DNA from: Elusimicrobiota bacterium | Lineage (GTDB): Bacteria > Elusimicrobiota > Elusimicrobia > UBA1565 > UBA9628 | Assembly (NCBI GenBank): GCA_023249695.1 | Contig: JAHFCD010000145.1 | Location: 1-6,391 of the forward strand | Reading direction: 5' to 3' | Length of the DNA stretch: 6,391 bases | In this document: positions 1 to 5,748 of the stretch, one piece after another | Layout of the letters: every line of letters begins with the position of its first letter | Numbering within the stretch: position 1 is the stretch's first letter | Notes under the pieces: model-generated | The model's database searches: none | Told to the model about the DNA's origin: nothing | The model's input: only the letters and a program-made list of their open reading frames with translations | Translations under genes and position numbers: made by a program

Positions 1-506
1 GGCGCCATCTCGGAATAAGGGCCGGGCAGCAGGATCATCGCGCGCGGGCGCCCGTCCGTCCACCGGAACTCGAGGCGCTGGCCCGGCGCCGAGCCCGCCT
101 CGTTGGCGAGCACCGTCGCCCCCGCGATGACCTCGGCCTGGCGCTTGTTCTCCTCCGGCACGGCGACGTGATAGCGCGCGAAGCGCTTCAGGATCACCGT
201 CCACAGCGCCGGAACGAAGCGGAGCTTGCGGCCCAACGCGGCGGCCGCGGCCTCGCGCGTCAGGTCGTCGAAGGTCGGGCCGAGCCCGCCGCAGACGATG
301 ACCGCGTCCGAGGCGTCGAGCGCGCGGCGCAGGGCGACCTTGATCGCGGCGACCGAGTCGGGGACGGACGACTCCCCGGCGACGTCGAAGCCGACGCGGC
401 GCAGCCGCACCGAGAGCCACGCCTGGTGCGTGTTCAGCTGCCCGGCGAGCAGCTCGCTGCCGACGCAGACGAGGGAAGCGCGCGGCGCCCGGACCTCCGG
501 CTTCAC
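1..506 (-). CDS. cinA: CinA family protein, N-terminal MoaB/MogA-like domain (3' end outside the window)
   Basis: 168 codons are visible, all belonging to the N-terminal molybdopterin-binding-like (MoaB/MogA/MoeA fold) domain of CinA. Seen: GSELLAGQ near residues 16-23, GGLGPTFDDLT at 73-83, NEAGSAPG at 135-142 and LLPGPYSEM at 159-167, in the order and spacing of the family. In characterised CinA proteins this region carries ADP-ribose pyrophosphatase activity, and a C-terminal domain, here off the left edge, is the nicotinamide-nucleotide amidase of pyridine nucleotide recycling; the full family length is about 400 residues. The protein is expected to be cytoplasmic. The start is a GTG that overlaps the TGA of the DUF3467 gene (GTGA), with no Shine-Dalgarno sequence upstream, so translation is probably coupled. 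Oddity: PGPYSEM replaces the usual PGVPxEM. Whether the C-terminal amidase domain is present cannot be seen. Confidence 0.9.
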   Translation of the reverse strand, partial: MKPEVRAPRASLVCVGSELLAGQLNTHQAWLSVRLRRVGFDVAGESSVPDSVAAIKVALRRALDASDAVIVCGGLGPTFDDLTREAAAAALGRKLRFVPALWTVILKRFARYHVAVPEENKRQAEVIAGATVLANEAGSAPGQRLEFRWTDGRPRAMILLPGPYSEMA

Positions 507-796
507 TGATAGACGCCCGCGCGCGGCTCGTTCGGGGCCTGCCCCGCGTTGATCGCGCCGTGCTGGGCCTCGTACTTGTCGAGGTTGTCCTTGAGCGCCC
601 ACAGCAGCCGCTTGGCGTGCACCGGCGAGGTGATCAGGCGCGTGAGCACCTTCGTCTTCGCCGTCTGCGGCTGAAGGAACAGGAAATCGAACAGGAACTC
701 GGTCTCGCTGTGCGTGATCAAGGCGAGGTTGGTGTAGAGGCCGCGCGCGACGGCCTCATCGATCTCGACTTGGAGCGGCGTCTGGTTTTCTTCCAT
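503..796 (-). CDS. DUF3467 family protein
   Basis: A 97-residue protein matching my memory of the small DUF3467 family. Seen: GLYTNLALITHS (residues 19-30), the EFLFDFLFLQP block (33-43), a V-LTRLITSPVHAKRLL block (50-65), and YEAQHG plus an Ile at 75-82. It has no signal peptide or membrane segment, so it is probably cytoplasmic. The family has no established function that I know. Start: an ATG preceded by TAGGA with 7 nt spacing, a good ribosome-binding site. The first 41 nt lie inside the 3' end of the serine hydrolase gene in another frame, and its TGA overlaps the cinA GTG. The 14 or so C-terminal residues (after AINAG) are Pro/Asn-rich and probably disordered. Family assignment is confident; function is unknown. 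Confidence 0.88.
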   Translation of the reverse strand: MEENQTPLQVEIDEAVARGLYTNLALITHSETEFLFDFLFLQPQTAKTKVLTRLITSPVHAKRLLWALKDNLDKYEAQHGAINAGQAPNEPRAGVYQ

Positions 797-1790
797 CCGG
801 CGATCCTACTAAATCCCGTTCGCGGCGCGCCGAGGCGTCCACCTCGCGGTAGGCCAGGGTCGACAGCGAGGCGATCGCGCCGGCGAGGCGTTCGAAGTCC
901 GCGCCGCGCGTCATCACGCAGAGCACGTACGGGTGCGTCGCGTGGTAGACGATCCCGCAGTCGTGGAGCATCTTCAGCCCGTCGGCGCCCGTCGTCTCTC
1001 CGAACTTGTGGGCGACGGCGACGCCGGCCGGCACGCCCGAGCAGAGCCCGCGCTTGAACTCGGCCGCGGCGAGCAGCTCGAGCGCCAGCTGCGACTGGTC
1101 GCGTCCGAGAAAGGAGGCGTTGTAGAGGATGCGGAAAAAGGTCGCGTACTCCTTCACCGTCACGGGATCGTCGAGGTCGCGGATGTCGGGGATGCGCAGG
1201 CCCAGGTCCGAGAAGACCTCGAGATACTGCTCGTTTCTGAGCGTGCGGGTCAAGGTCAAGGCCGCGGCGTTGTCTGAGCCCCGGATCATGAACCCGAGCA
1301 GCTCTCTCACGGTGTATTCCCGGCCGACGGTCGCGGGATTGAGGGGCTTGAAGTGCTGGTCAAGGCTGACGGAGTAGGGCAAGGCCGGGAACTTCCTATC
1401 GAGGAAGCCGGGGTCCTTCTCCGCGGCCTTGAGCACGGCGAACATCACGGGGACCTTGAGGAGGCTGGCGGCCTTGAAGGGCGTGTGCTCGCCCTGGCCC
1501 ATCACCGGACCGTTGTCGAGGTCGCGAAAATAATAGGCGGCCGAGCTGAGCGCCCCGTCCTTGCGCAGGCGTTCGATCTCCTGGGCCATCTTGTGCTGGA
1601 ACGGCCGAAGCTCATGGAATTCCCGGCTCGGGTCCACGTCCAGCAGCGGGTGGATCAGGCCGCGTCTCGGGCCCCGCTGGGCGCGAGCGCCGTCCGATTC
1701 AGGGGCGGGGGCCGCCGAAACGCTCGAAACGAGCGAAGCGATGAAAACAATGACAAGAGCCTTTTGAAGCATGCGCGGTGCCAACAGCAT
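756..1790 (-). CDS. Exported class A beta-lactamase-like serine hydrolase
   Basis: A 344-residue protein of the beta-lactamase/D,D-peptidase superfamily (class A-like fold). Seen: an N-terminal signal peptide (Arg6 and Lys10, hydrophobic core 11-24, likely cleavage after VSA26), SLLK at 109-112 (catalytic Ser109, Lys112), SDN at 172-174, and HKFGET at 261-266 replacing the KTG box. The order and spacing fit an active periplasmic or secreted enzyme acting on peptidoglycan-like amides or esters. The stretch between SDN and the DDPVTVKEY segment (208-215) is short, and I see no Glu166-type ExxLN omega-loop motif, so true beta-lactamase activity is doubtful. Start: ATG at 1790 with a purine-rich GAAGAG just upstream; an internal ATG at 1772 has no site. 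It lies 23 nt after the dehydrogenase gene. The family-like part ends near residue 317; the last ~27 residues are Arg-rich and overlap the next gene (possible frameshift). Confidence 0.88.
   Translation of the reverse strand: MLLAPRMLQKALVIVFIASLVSSVSAAPAPESDGARAQRGPRRGLIHPLLDVDPSREFHELRPFQHKMAQEIERLRKDGALSSAAYYFRDLDNGPVMGQGEHTPFKAASLLKVPVMFAVLKAAEKDPGFLDRKFPALPYSVSLDQHFKPLNPATVGREYTVRELLGFMIRGSDNAAALTLTRTLRNEQYLEVFSDLGLRIPDIRDLDDPVTVKEYATFFRILYNASFLGRDQSQLALELLAAAEFKRGLCSGVPAGVAVAHKFGETTGADGLKMLHDCGIVYHATHPYVLCVMTRGADFERLAGAIASLSTLAYREVDASARRERDLVGSPDGRKPDAAPSRDR
804..808 (-). promoter_or_regulatory. Ribosome-binding site of the DUF3467 gene
   Basis: TAGGA on the minus strand, 7 nt before the ATG at 796. 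It lies inside the annotated 3' end of the serine hydrolase frame and supports independent initiation of the DUF3467 gene despite the 41-nt overlap. Confidence 0.55.
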
Positions 1791-1813
1791 ATCTCTTCAT
1801 TGGGCTCTTTGCA

Positions 1814-2854
1814 CTACAGCCGCGAGAGGTCGATGGAGAACCGGTAGCGCACGTCGCCCCTGGCCAGGCGCTCGTAGGCCGTGTTGATCTCCCTCGGCGC
1901 GATGACCTCGACGTCCGCGTACACTTTCTTCTTCGCGCAGAAATCGAGCATCTCCTGGGTCTCGGCGACGCCGCCGATCAAGGAACCTGCGACCGTCCGC
2001 CTTCCGATGATCAGCGGAAAGGCCGGAAGCTCCAGCGGCTTGGGCGACGCGCCGACGAGGGCGAGCGTGCCGGCCGTCTTCAGGAGCCCGAGCGCGGCGC
2101 CGACGTCATGCGTCCCGGACACCGTGTCCACGATCAGGTCGAGCCGTCCGGCGTTCTTCGCCATCGCGGCCGCGTCCGAGGTGAGCACGAAGTCGTGCGC
2201 CCCGAGGCGCTTGGCGTCCGCCTTCTTCGCCGCCGAGCCGCTGAGCACGACGACCTCCGCGCCCATCGCCGCCGCGAGCTTCACGCCCATGTGGCCGAGG
2301 CCGCCCAGGCCGAGGATCCCGACGCGCGTCCCCTTCTTCGCGCCGAAGCGCTTGAGCGGCGACCAGGTCGTGATGCCCGCGCATAAAAGCGGGGCCACGC
2401 GTTCGAGCGGCTGGTGCTTGGCGAGCTTGAGGACGAAGGATTCGTCGACGACGATGTGCGACGAGTAGCCCCCCTGCGTCGGCGTGCCGTCCTTGTCGAC
2501 GCTGTTATAGGTGAACGAGAGGCCGCCCGAGCAGTGCTGCTCGAGGCCCGCGCGGCAGTTTGCGCACTTGCGGCACGAGTTCACCATGCAGCCGACGCCC
2601 GCGGGGTCGCCGACCTTGACCTTGCGGACCTTTTTACCGACCGCGGTCACGCGCCCCGCGATCTCGTGGCCGGGCACGATCGGATAGGCCGCGGGGCCCC
2701 ACTCGTCGCGCACGGTGTGCAGGTCGGAATGGCAGATGCCGCAGAAGGCGATCTCGATGCGGACGTCCCGGTCGCCCGGCTCGCGGCGGTTGAACGTCCA
2801 TGGCTGAAGCGGCGTCGTCGGGCTCATCGCGGCGTAGGCTTTGGCTTGGCTCAT
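1814..2854 (-). CDS. yahK: Zinc-dependent alcohol dehydrogenase / aldehyde reductase, YahK/cinnamyl-alcohol-dehydrogenase type
   Basis: A medium-chain dehydrogenase/reductase, about 346 residues from the chosen start, resembling E. coli YahK along its length; such enzymes reduce aldehydes to alcohols with NADPH in the cytoplasm. Numbering from an upstream ATG at 2881: CGICHSD at 47-53 (catalytic zinc Cys47), GHE at 71-73 (His72), structural zinc cysteines 103, 106, 109 and 117, LLCAGI with third catalytic ligand Cys167, and the cofactor motif GLGGLGHMG at 191-199. The second beta strand ends in Ser-Gly-Ser rather than an acidic residue, which favours NADP(H). The C-terminal IGGVAETQEMLDFC and GDVRYRF segments are also family-typical. 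I chose the ATG at 2854 (MSQAKAY) because homologues begin there; the ATG at 2881 would add nine unconserved residues. Neither start has a clear Shine-Dalgarno sequence. The substrate cannot be read from sequence. Confidence 0.92.
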   Translation of the reverse strand: MSQAKAYAAMSPTTPLQPWTFNRREPGDRDVRIEIAFCGICHSDLHTVRDEWGPAAYPIVPGHEIAGRVTAVGKKVRKVKVGDPAGVGCMVNSCRKCANCRAGLEQHCSGGLSFTYNSVDKDGTPTQGGYSSHIVVDESFVLKLAKHQPLERVAPLLCAGITTWSPLKRFGAKKGTRVGILGLGGLGHMGVKLAAAMGAEVVVLSGSAAKKADAKRLGAHDFVLTSDAAAMAKNAGRLDLIVDTVSGTHDVGAALGLLKTAGTLALVGASPKPLELPAFPLIIGRRTVAGSLIGGVAETQEMLDFCAKKKVYADVEVIAPREINTAYERLARGDVRYRFSIDLSRL

Positions 2855-2862
2855 GGCGGAGA

Positions 2863-2868
2863 GAATAT
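2863..2868 (-). promoter_or_regulatory. Possible -10 box for the dehydrogenase operon
   Basis: TATATT on the minus strand, an A/T island in GC-rich surroundings, ends 8 nt before the ATG at 2854. If used, the transcript would be nearly leaderless, which would fit the absence of a Shine-Dalgarno sequence, and the alternative ATG at 2881 would not be transcribed. No good -35 hexamer lies at 16-18 nt (TTGGGC is 20 nt away). A 10-bp palindrome AATGGCCATT at 2905-2914 lies just upstream and could be an operator. No terminator hairpin separates this from the upstream 538-residue gene, so read-through is also possible. Confidence 0.2.
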
Positions 2869-2918
2869 AAAACTGCGGCATCGGTCTGCGCCCAATGTGG
2901 GGCTAATGGCCATTCCGT

Positions 2919-4535
2919 TTAGGGGATAGCCTCGCAGAGGCGCTGATATTCGACGTCGCCTAAAGGATTCGACTTTTTGAGAGCGTCGAGCGCGGGCGCA
3001 GCCGCGTTATTGATAGATTTTTTCCAAGTCGTGCGCGCATCCAGGGACCTCTGCGCCTTTAAGATCGGTCCGTAGCTTCCCGACAGTCCCCAGAAATTTT
3101 CGAACGCCGCGCGCTGTTCGGCGGTCAAATCCTCGATGTCCATTAAAGCCATCTTTTCCCAGCCGCCCTGCGGAAGGTGTAAGAGCCGCTCGGCGGCCTC
3201 TGAATTTATTCGATCGACGGCTTGCGCGTAAGGATGGCGGTTGCGTTCTATGACGAACTTCGCGCGACCCCAATCCGGCTCATTTGAATCCCAACCGAAT
3301 GGGAACTCCCCTGCAGCCAGCGGCTGTCCCTTCCATTCGACGCGATAGGACGTCAGCGTCTTCGAATACGGCCGTGGGCCGGCATCATGCTCGGATTGCC
3401 TCGTTTCCAGAATCGTGTTGCCTCCGGTGTTCCGGACCAGCGAAGCAACTATTTCGTCCGTCGGAGCCGCTTCGCGAAGTTTTTTATCGACGGAGTGAAC
3501 GGAAATCCTCGCCGTAAGGCGAACCTTGAAACCGTTCCTGCTTGCCCCGGCGAGGTAGCCGCGCCCATGTATAACTTCAATTCCTCCGACGAATGGAATC
3601 ACCTGGGCGTGCGTCAAAGTCAACACCGTCACTTGCAGGGCTGTGTCCGCGTGTGTAAAGCGGCGGTGGCTCTGAAAACGTGTCGACAGCTTCCATCCGA
3701 GCTTCGGCGAAATATAGCGGGGGTGACGCGTGAAGGTCGCAAGCGATGAATTTTCGCTAACACTCTTGATCTCCGCCTCCCCCCAATACGCTCCGAGCGG
3801 GTGAAGAACCATCCCAGGCCGCGCGCCCTGTCTCCGCCCGACGTCGAGAATAATCGCCGTGTCATATTCGATATCAGAGGCAGAGGACGCCCATTCTTGC
3901 AGCCGTCTGTGGTCCAAGCCTAGTTTGATAATCGTCGCGTCAAGCGGGTGCTCGCGCAACAGGCTTCTCTCCGGATCCGGCAGATCGGGGAACCCGTCGG
4001 CCGGGATGTTTTCGTCACCCGCCCGCAGCCAGAAAAATCCAGCCAGGTCGTAGCGAGGCTCCATGCCCAAATTAATATGATTCGCGAAATCCTTCAGGCT
4101 GTCGCGCGGGATCAGATAACGTCGCCGCCCCCAACGAATGGGCAGGAGCCCCTGTTGAAACTGAGGTTCCCCCGATTGCGGAGCTGCGAGAGCCCCGTTC
4201 TTCTCCCGGAAATATCCTCGCTCACTCTCCTCGGACGGGCCGAAGTCATAGAATCGCGTAAAAACATAGCCCGACTCTGGAGCCAGTTCGAGCGACTGCT
4301 CACGCGATTCATAACGTCCGGCCCAGGGATGATCGCGGCCGAGCGCGGCGCGTTCCGCGCGGATTTTCCCGAGGCGCATCTCTTTTGCCGTGGGCGGCAC
4401 CGGTTTTTCTGACAGATAGACCAAGACCGAGAGTAAAAGATAGGTCCAGCCGCCTATTATTATCCATGACCGTTTCCCCATGCCGAGGAATCGGCCGCTT
4501 CCCGTCGTGGATCTGTTGGAATGGGATTGCGTCAT
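2919..4535 (-). CDS. Membrane-anchored protein of unknown function (538 residues)
   Basis: Function not recognised. Seen: a basic N-terminus (Arg15, Lys21, Arg22), then one hydrophobic segment at about 24-41, suggesting a membrane anchor with the rest outside the cytoplasm. Residues ~70-210 contain HPWAGRY, LELAPESGYVF (82-92), LLPIRWGRRRYLIP (130-143), INLGMEPR (154-161), RAGDE (171-175) and GFPDLPDPE (181-189). From memory this resembles a domain recurring in uncharacterised bacterial proteins (WxGxY ... LAPxxGYVF ... PVRWGxRxYLIP). Residues ~224-286 (DVGRRQGARPGM, then GWKLSTRF) look like a small beta domain that usually ends such proteins. Residues ~290-538 are an additional C-terminal region I do not recognise. 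Start: ATG preceded by TAAGG, 7 nt spacing, overlapping the TGA of the frame upstream (ATGA). Base composition is lower in G+C than the genes to its left. Confidence 0.82.
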   Translation of the reverse strand: MTQSHSNRSTTGSGRFLGMGKRSWIIIGGWTYLLLSVLVYLSEKPVPPTAKEMRLGKIRAERAALGRDHPWAGRYESREQSLELAPESGYVFTRFYDFGPSEESERGYFREKNGALAAPQSGEPQFQQGLLPIRWGRRRYLIPRDSLKDFANHINLGMEPRYDLAGFFWLRAGDENIPADGFPDLPDPERSLLREHPLDATIIKLGLDHRRLQEWASSASDIEYDTAIILDVGRRQGARPGMVLHPLGAYWGEAEIKSVSENSSLATFTRHPRYISPKLGWKLSTRFQSHRRFTHADTALQVTVLTLTHAQVIPFVGGIEVIHGRGYLAGASRNGFKVRLTARISVHSVDKKLREAAPTDEIVASLVRNTGGNTILETRQSEHDAGPRPYSKTLTSYRVEWKGQPLAAGEFPFGWDSNEPDWGRAKFVIERNRHPYAQAVDRINSEAAERLLHLPQGGWEKMALMDIEDLTAEQRAAFENFWGLSGSYGPILKAQRSLDARTTWKKSINNAAAPALDALKKSNPLGDVEYQRLCEAIP

Positions 4536-4663
4536 TTGCGAGCCTTACGGCCAAGTTTACCCCGCAAACCAATAAAAAGAAAGGCCAAAGTAACGAGCGC
4601 GGGGCCATTGGGAATCACTTCGCCACTAAAGACAAAACTTGGGGCCGTTCGACCCCTCCCCTG
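4532..4663 (-). pseudogene. Open-frame remnant (or tiny membrane protein) ending in a PEP-CTERM-like tail
   Basis: Read on the minus strand, 43 codons are open between a TAG (4664-4666) and a TGA (4532-4534). The last 28 residues begin EV-IPNGP, followed by ALVTLAFLFIGL (one hydrophobic segment) and a basic end, GKLGRKARK. This tripartite layout (short Pro/Gly motif, membrane helix, Arg/Lys cluster) is that of PEP-CTERM-like sorting signals at the ends of exported proteins, though the motif is PNGP, not PEP. The TGA overlaps the ATG of the 538-residue gene (ATGA), as expected of a real upstream gene. There is no ATG and no good ribosome-binding site; the only candidate start is GTG at 4618. 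I therefore favour a truncated gene whose N-terminal part has been lost, over a 28-residue membrane peptide. Coincidence is not excluded. Confidence 0.35.
4543..4547 (-). promoter_or_regulatory. Ribosome-binding site of the 538-residue gene
   Basis: TAAGG on the minus strand, 7 nt before the ATG at 4535. It lies within the basic end of the sorting-tail-like open frame and supports this start. Confidence 0.5.
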
Positions 4664-4839
4664 CTAGTGCGAAAGACCCTCGTTGCGGCGCCCGGCGTGC
4701 GCTATCCTTGCGGAAGTGTCTCTGTAGCCTGGGGGATCGGCCCCGGGGTATCCACGATCCGGCCTTAACCGGATGAGTCCAGGGGAAGCGACGAACAGTT
4801 CGCTTTCTCTTTTCTATTTTATTTGGGGGTGCGTTCAAT
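4640..4839 (+). promoter_or_regulatory. Structured 5' leader candidate of the secreted-protein operon
   Basis: This is most of the 304-nt stretch between the divergent genes; I see no plus-strand gene in it. It is GC-rich up to about 4780, then turns T-rich (4803-4824). It holds inverted repeats GGATCG (4734-4739)/CGATCC (4755-4760) and ATCCGG (4757-4762)/CCGGAT (4769-4774), which share bases 4757-4760 and so exclude each other, then a terminator-shaped hairpin. CCCCTG at 4658-4663 is complementary to CAGGGG at 4780-4785, the base of that hairpin, and could compete with it. I did not find the conserved core of GEMM/c-di-GMP, TPP, SAM, glycine or T-box leaders. The transcription start was not identified. 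GGGGG at 4825-4829 is the only ribosome-binding-like sequence, 10 nt before the ATG. Confidence 0.35.
4781..4824 (+). terminator. Intrinsic terminator-like hairpin, possible attenuator
   Basis: The stem 4781-4791 pairs with 4800-4810: 11 base pairs, two of them G-U (G4783 with T4808, G4785 with T4806), around an 8-nt loop (CGAACAGT). It is followed by TTTCTATTTTATTT (4811-4824). The T-rich side is present only for plus-strand transcription. It ends 15 nt before the ATG of the downstream secreted-protein gene, and no plus-strand gene precedes it in this window, so control of the leader transcript is the simplest use. The mixed T-tract and G-U pairs lower certainty. Confidence 0.5.
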
Positions 4840-5748
4840 ATGCGGATGCTCTCGTTGGTGATGGCCCTACTTCTAGTTCCGCACGGAAGCCGGGCCTCGT
4901 CGTTGGCGCCGCTGTCCCCGCCAGAAACGCGGCCCGTCCCGGCGCAGGCCGAGGTCAGCGCCATCAAATCTCCGGTCAAGCTGACGCTGAGCGTTTATAA
5001 AACCGACCTCAAGCTTCAGGATGACTTCAAGATCGTCACGGATTTTGAAAAACTGGAAAAAGAACATCCATCGGCGAACGATGAGCACGCGTGGGAGGGC
5101 GTCGACTTCGACAAATATGAGCACCAAGAACCTATTAAAGTCGGCGAGCCGCTTTGGATTAAGATCGGCTTAAAAAATGTCGGAAAGAAGACGATGTTCG
5201 TTTTGGACGAGCTTTTCACTGGTCGCAAGAATTTCAGACAAGCTATCGGGAACGAACGGCGCTATGGCGTGATGGTGGTTATCACCGGTCCAGACGGCAA
5301 GGTTATTCCCGCGCCCGAATCGAAATATATTCCTTCCACCCTTTGTCCTGAGGGAATGACGTCCAGGATCGATCCTGTCGCTACCGAGAAAGCCGCCGTC
5401 TGGAGAAAGGCGGGGAAGACCGAGGGCGAAATAGACGAACTCATGGATAGGGACCTTCAAGACGCACGGCAGAAGAAGAAGGAGCGGGAACAGGCCCATC
5501 GTCCGATCATAAAGCTCGAGCCCGGGGAAACCACCATCACGCGCCCTTGGCATCAGGTCCGATGCAGCGGTGATCACGGCTCTTTTCCTCCGCAGGTAGG
5601 AGATTTTGCGGAGCTGTGGGATTATCACCTGGATTTCCCCGGGGTATACAAAATCAAGGCAGTCTATTTTGACGATCCCTACAGGAAGAGCGGAGGCAAA
5701 GAGATTCAATTCGAGACCGCTCCAATCGAAATCACGGTGACGCCGTGA
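4840..5748 (+). CDS. Secreted beta-sandwich-like protein of unknown function
   Basis: A 302-residue exported protein, family not recognised. Seen: signal peptide (Arg2, hydrophobic 4-13, likely cleavage after SRA19), a Pro-rich linker (24-35), then a region in which PIKVGEPLWIKIGLKNVG (98-115), YGVMVVITGPDGKVI (142-156), IKLEPGETT (224-232) and FPGVYKIKAVYFDDP (266-280) resemble the strands and turns of an Ig-like or BsuPI-inhibitor-like beta sandwich: equal-partner phrase, polar loop, LxPGE, then PGxYxIxAxY. A charged, Lys/Glu-rich helical insert (about 178-220) interrupts the fold. Only two cysteines (169 and 242) remain in the mature part and could form a disulfide bridge. Start: ATG at 4840; a second ATG two codons later is possible, and the ribosome-binding site is weak. 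It is followed with 4-nt overlap by a metallopeptidase-like gene, which suggests joint function. Confidence 0.8.
   Translation: MRMLSLVMALLLVPHGSRASSLAPLSPPETRPVPAQAEVSAIKSPVKLTLSVYKTDLKLQDDFKIVTDFEKLEKEHPSANDEHAWEGVDFDKYEHQEPIKVGEPLWIKIGLKNVGKKTMFVLDELFTGRKNFRQAIGNERRYGVMVVITGPDGKVIPAPESKYIPSTLCPEGMTSRIDPVATEKAAVWRKAGKTEGEIDELMDRDLQDARQKKKEREQAHRPIIKLEPGETTITRPWHQVRCSGDHGSFPPQVGDFAELWDYHLDFPGVYKIKAVYFDDPYRKSGGKEIQFETAPIEITVTP

Noticed and set aside
168..2929. Several long plus-strand open frames opposite the left operon
   Set aside because: They are Arg/Gly/Ala-rich antisense readings of high-GC genes whose minus-strand products carry clear family motifs.
4309..4608. Minus-strand frame with a hydrophobic N-terminus starting at 4608
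   Set aside because: Its hydrophobic stretch is the same T-rich DNA read in another frame, and the rest is an out-of-frame reading of the start of the 538-residue gene.
4690..4760. GEMM/c-di-GMP-like fragment (GTAGCCTGGGG)
   Set aside because: The conserved upstream core (GACGCAAAGCC) and the tetraloop-receptor parts are absent on either strand.
4755..4798. Hammerhead-ribozyme-like core (CGGATGA, then GAC GAA) on the plus strand
   Set aside because: The core lacks the CUGAUGA sequence (a G replaces the U), stem II would be three base pairs, and no complementary stem III strand lies upstream.
4626..4979. 117-codon minus-strand open frame across the divergent region
   Set aside because: It is antisense to the signal peptide of the secreted-protein gene and to the leader, has low-complexity Arg/Gly/Pro composition and no recognisable domain.
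5170..5709. 179-codon minus-strand frame within the secreted-protein gene
   Set aside because: It is fully antisense to a gene with a signal peptide, operon partner and coherent fold features; it has no ribosome-binding site or family motif that I can see.
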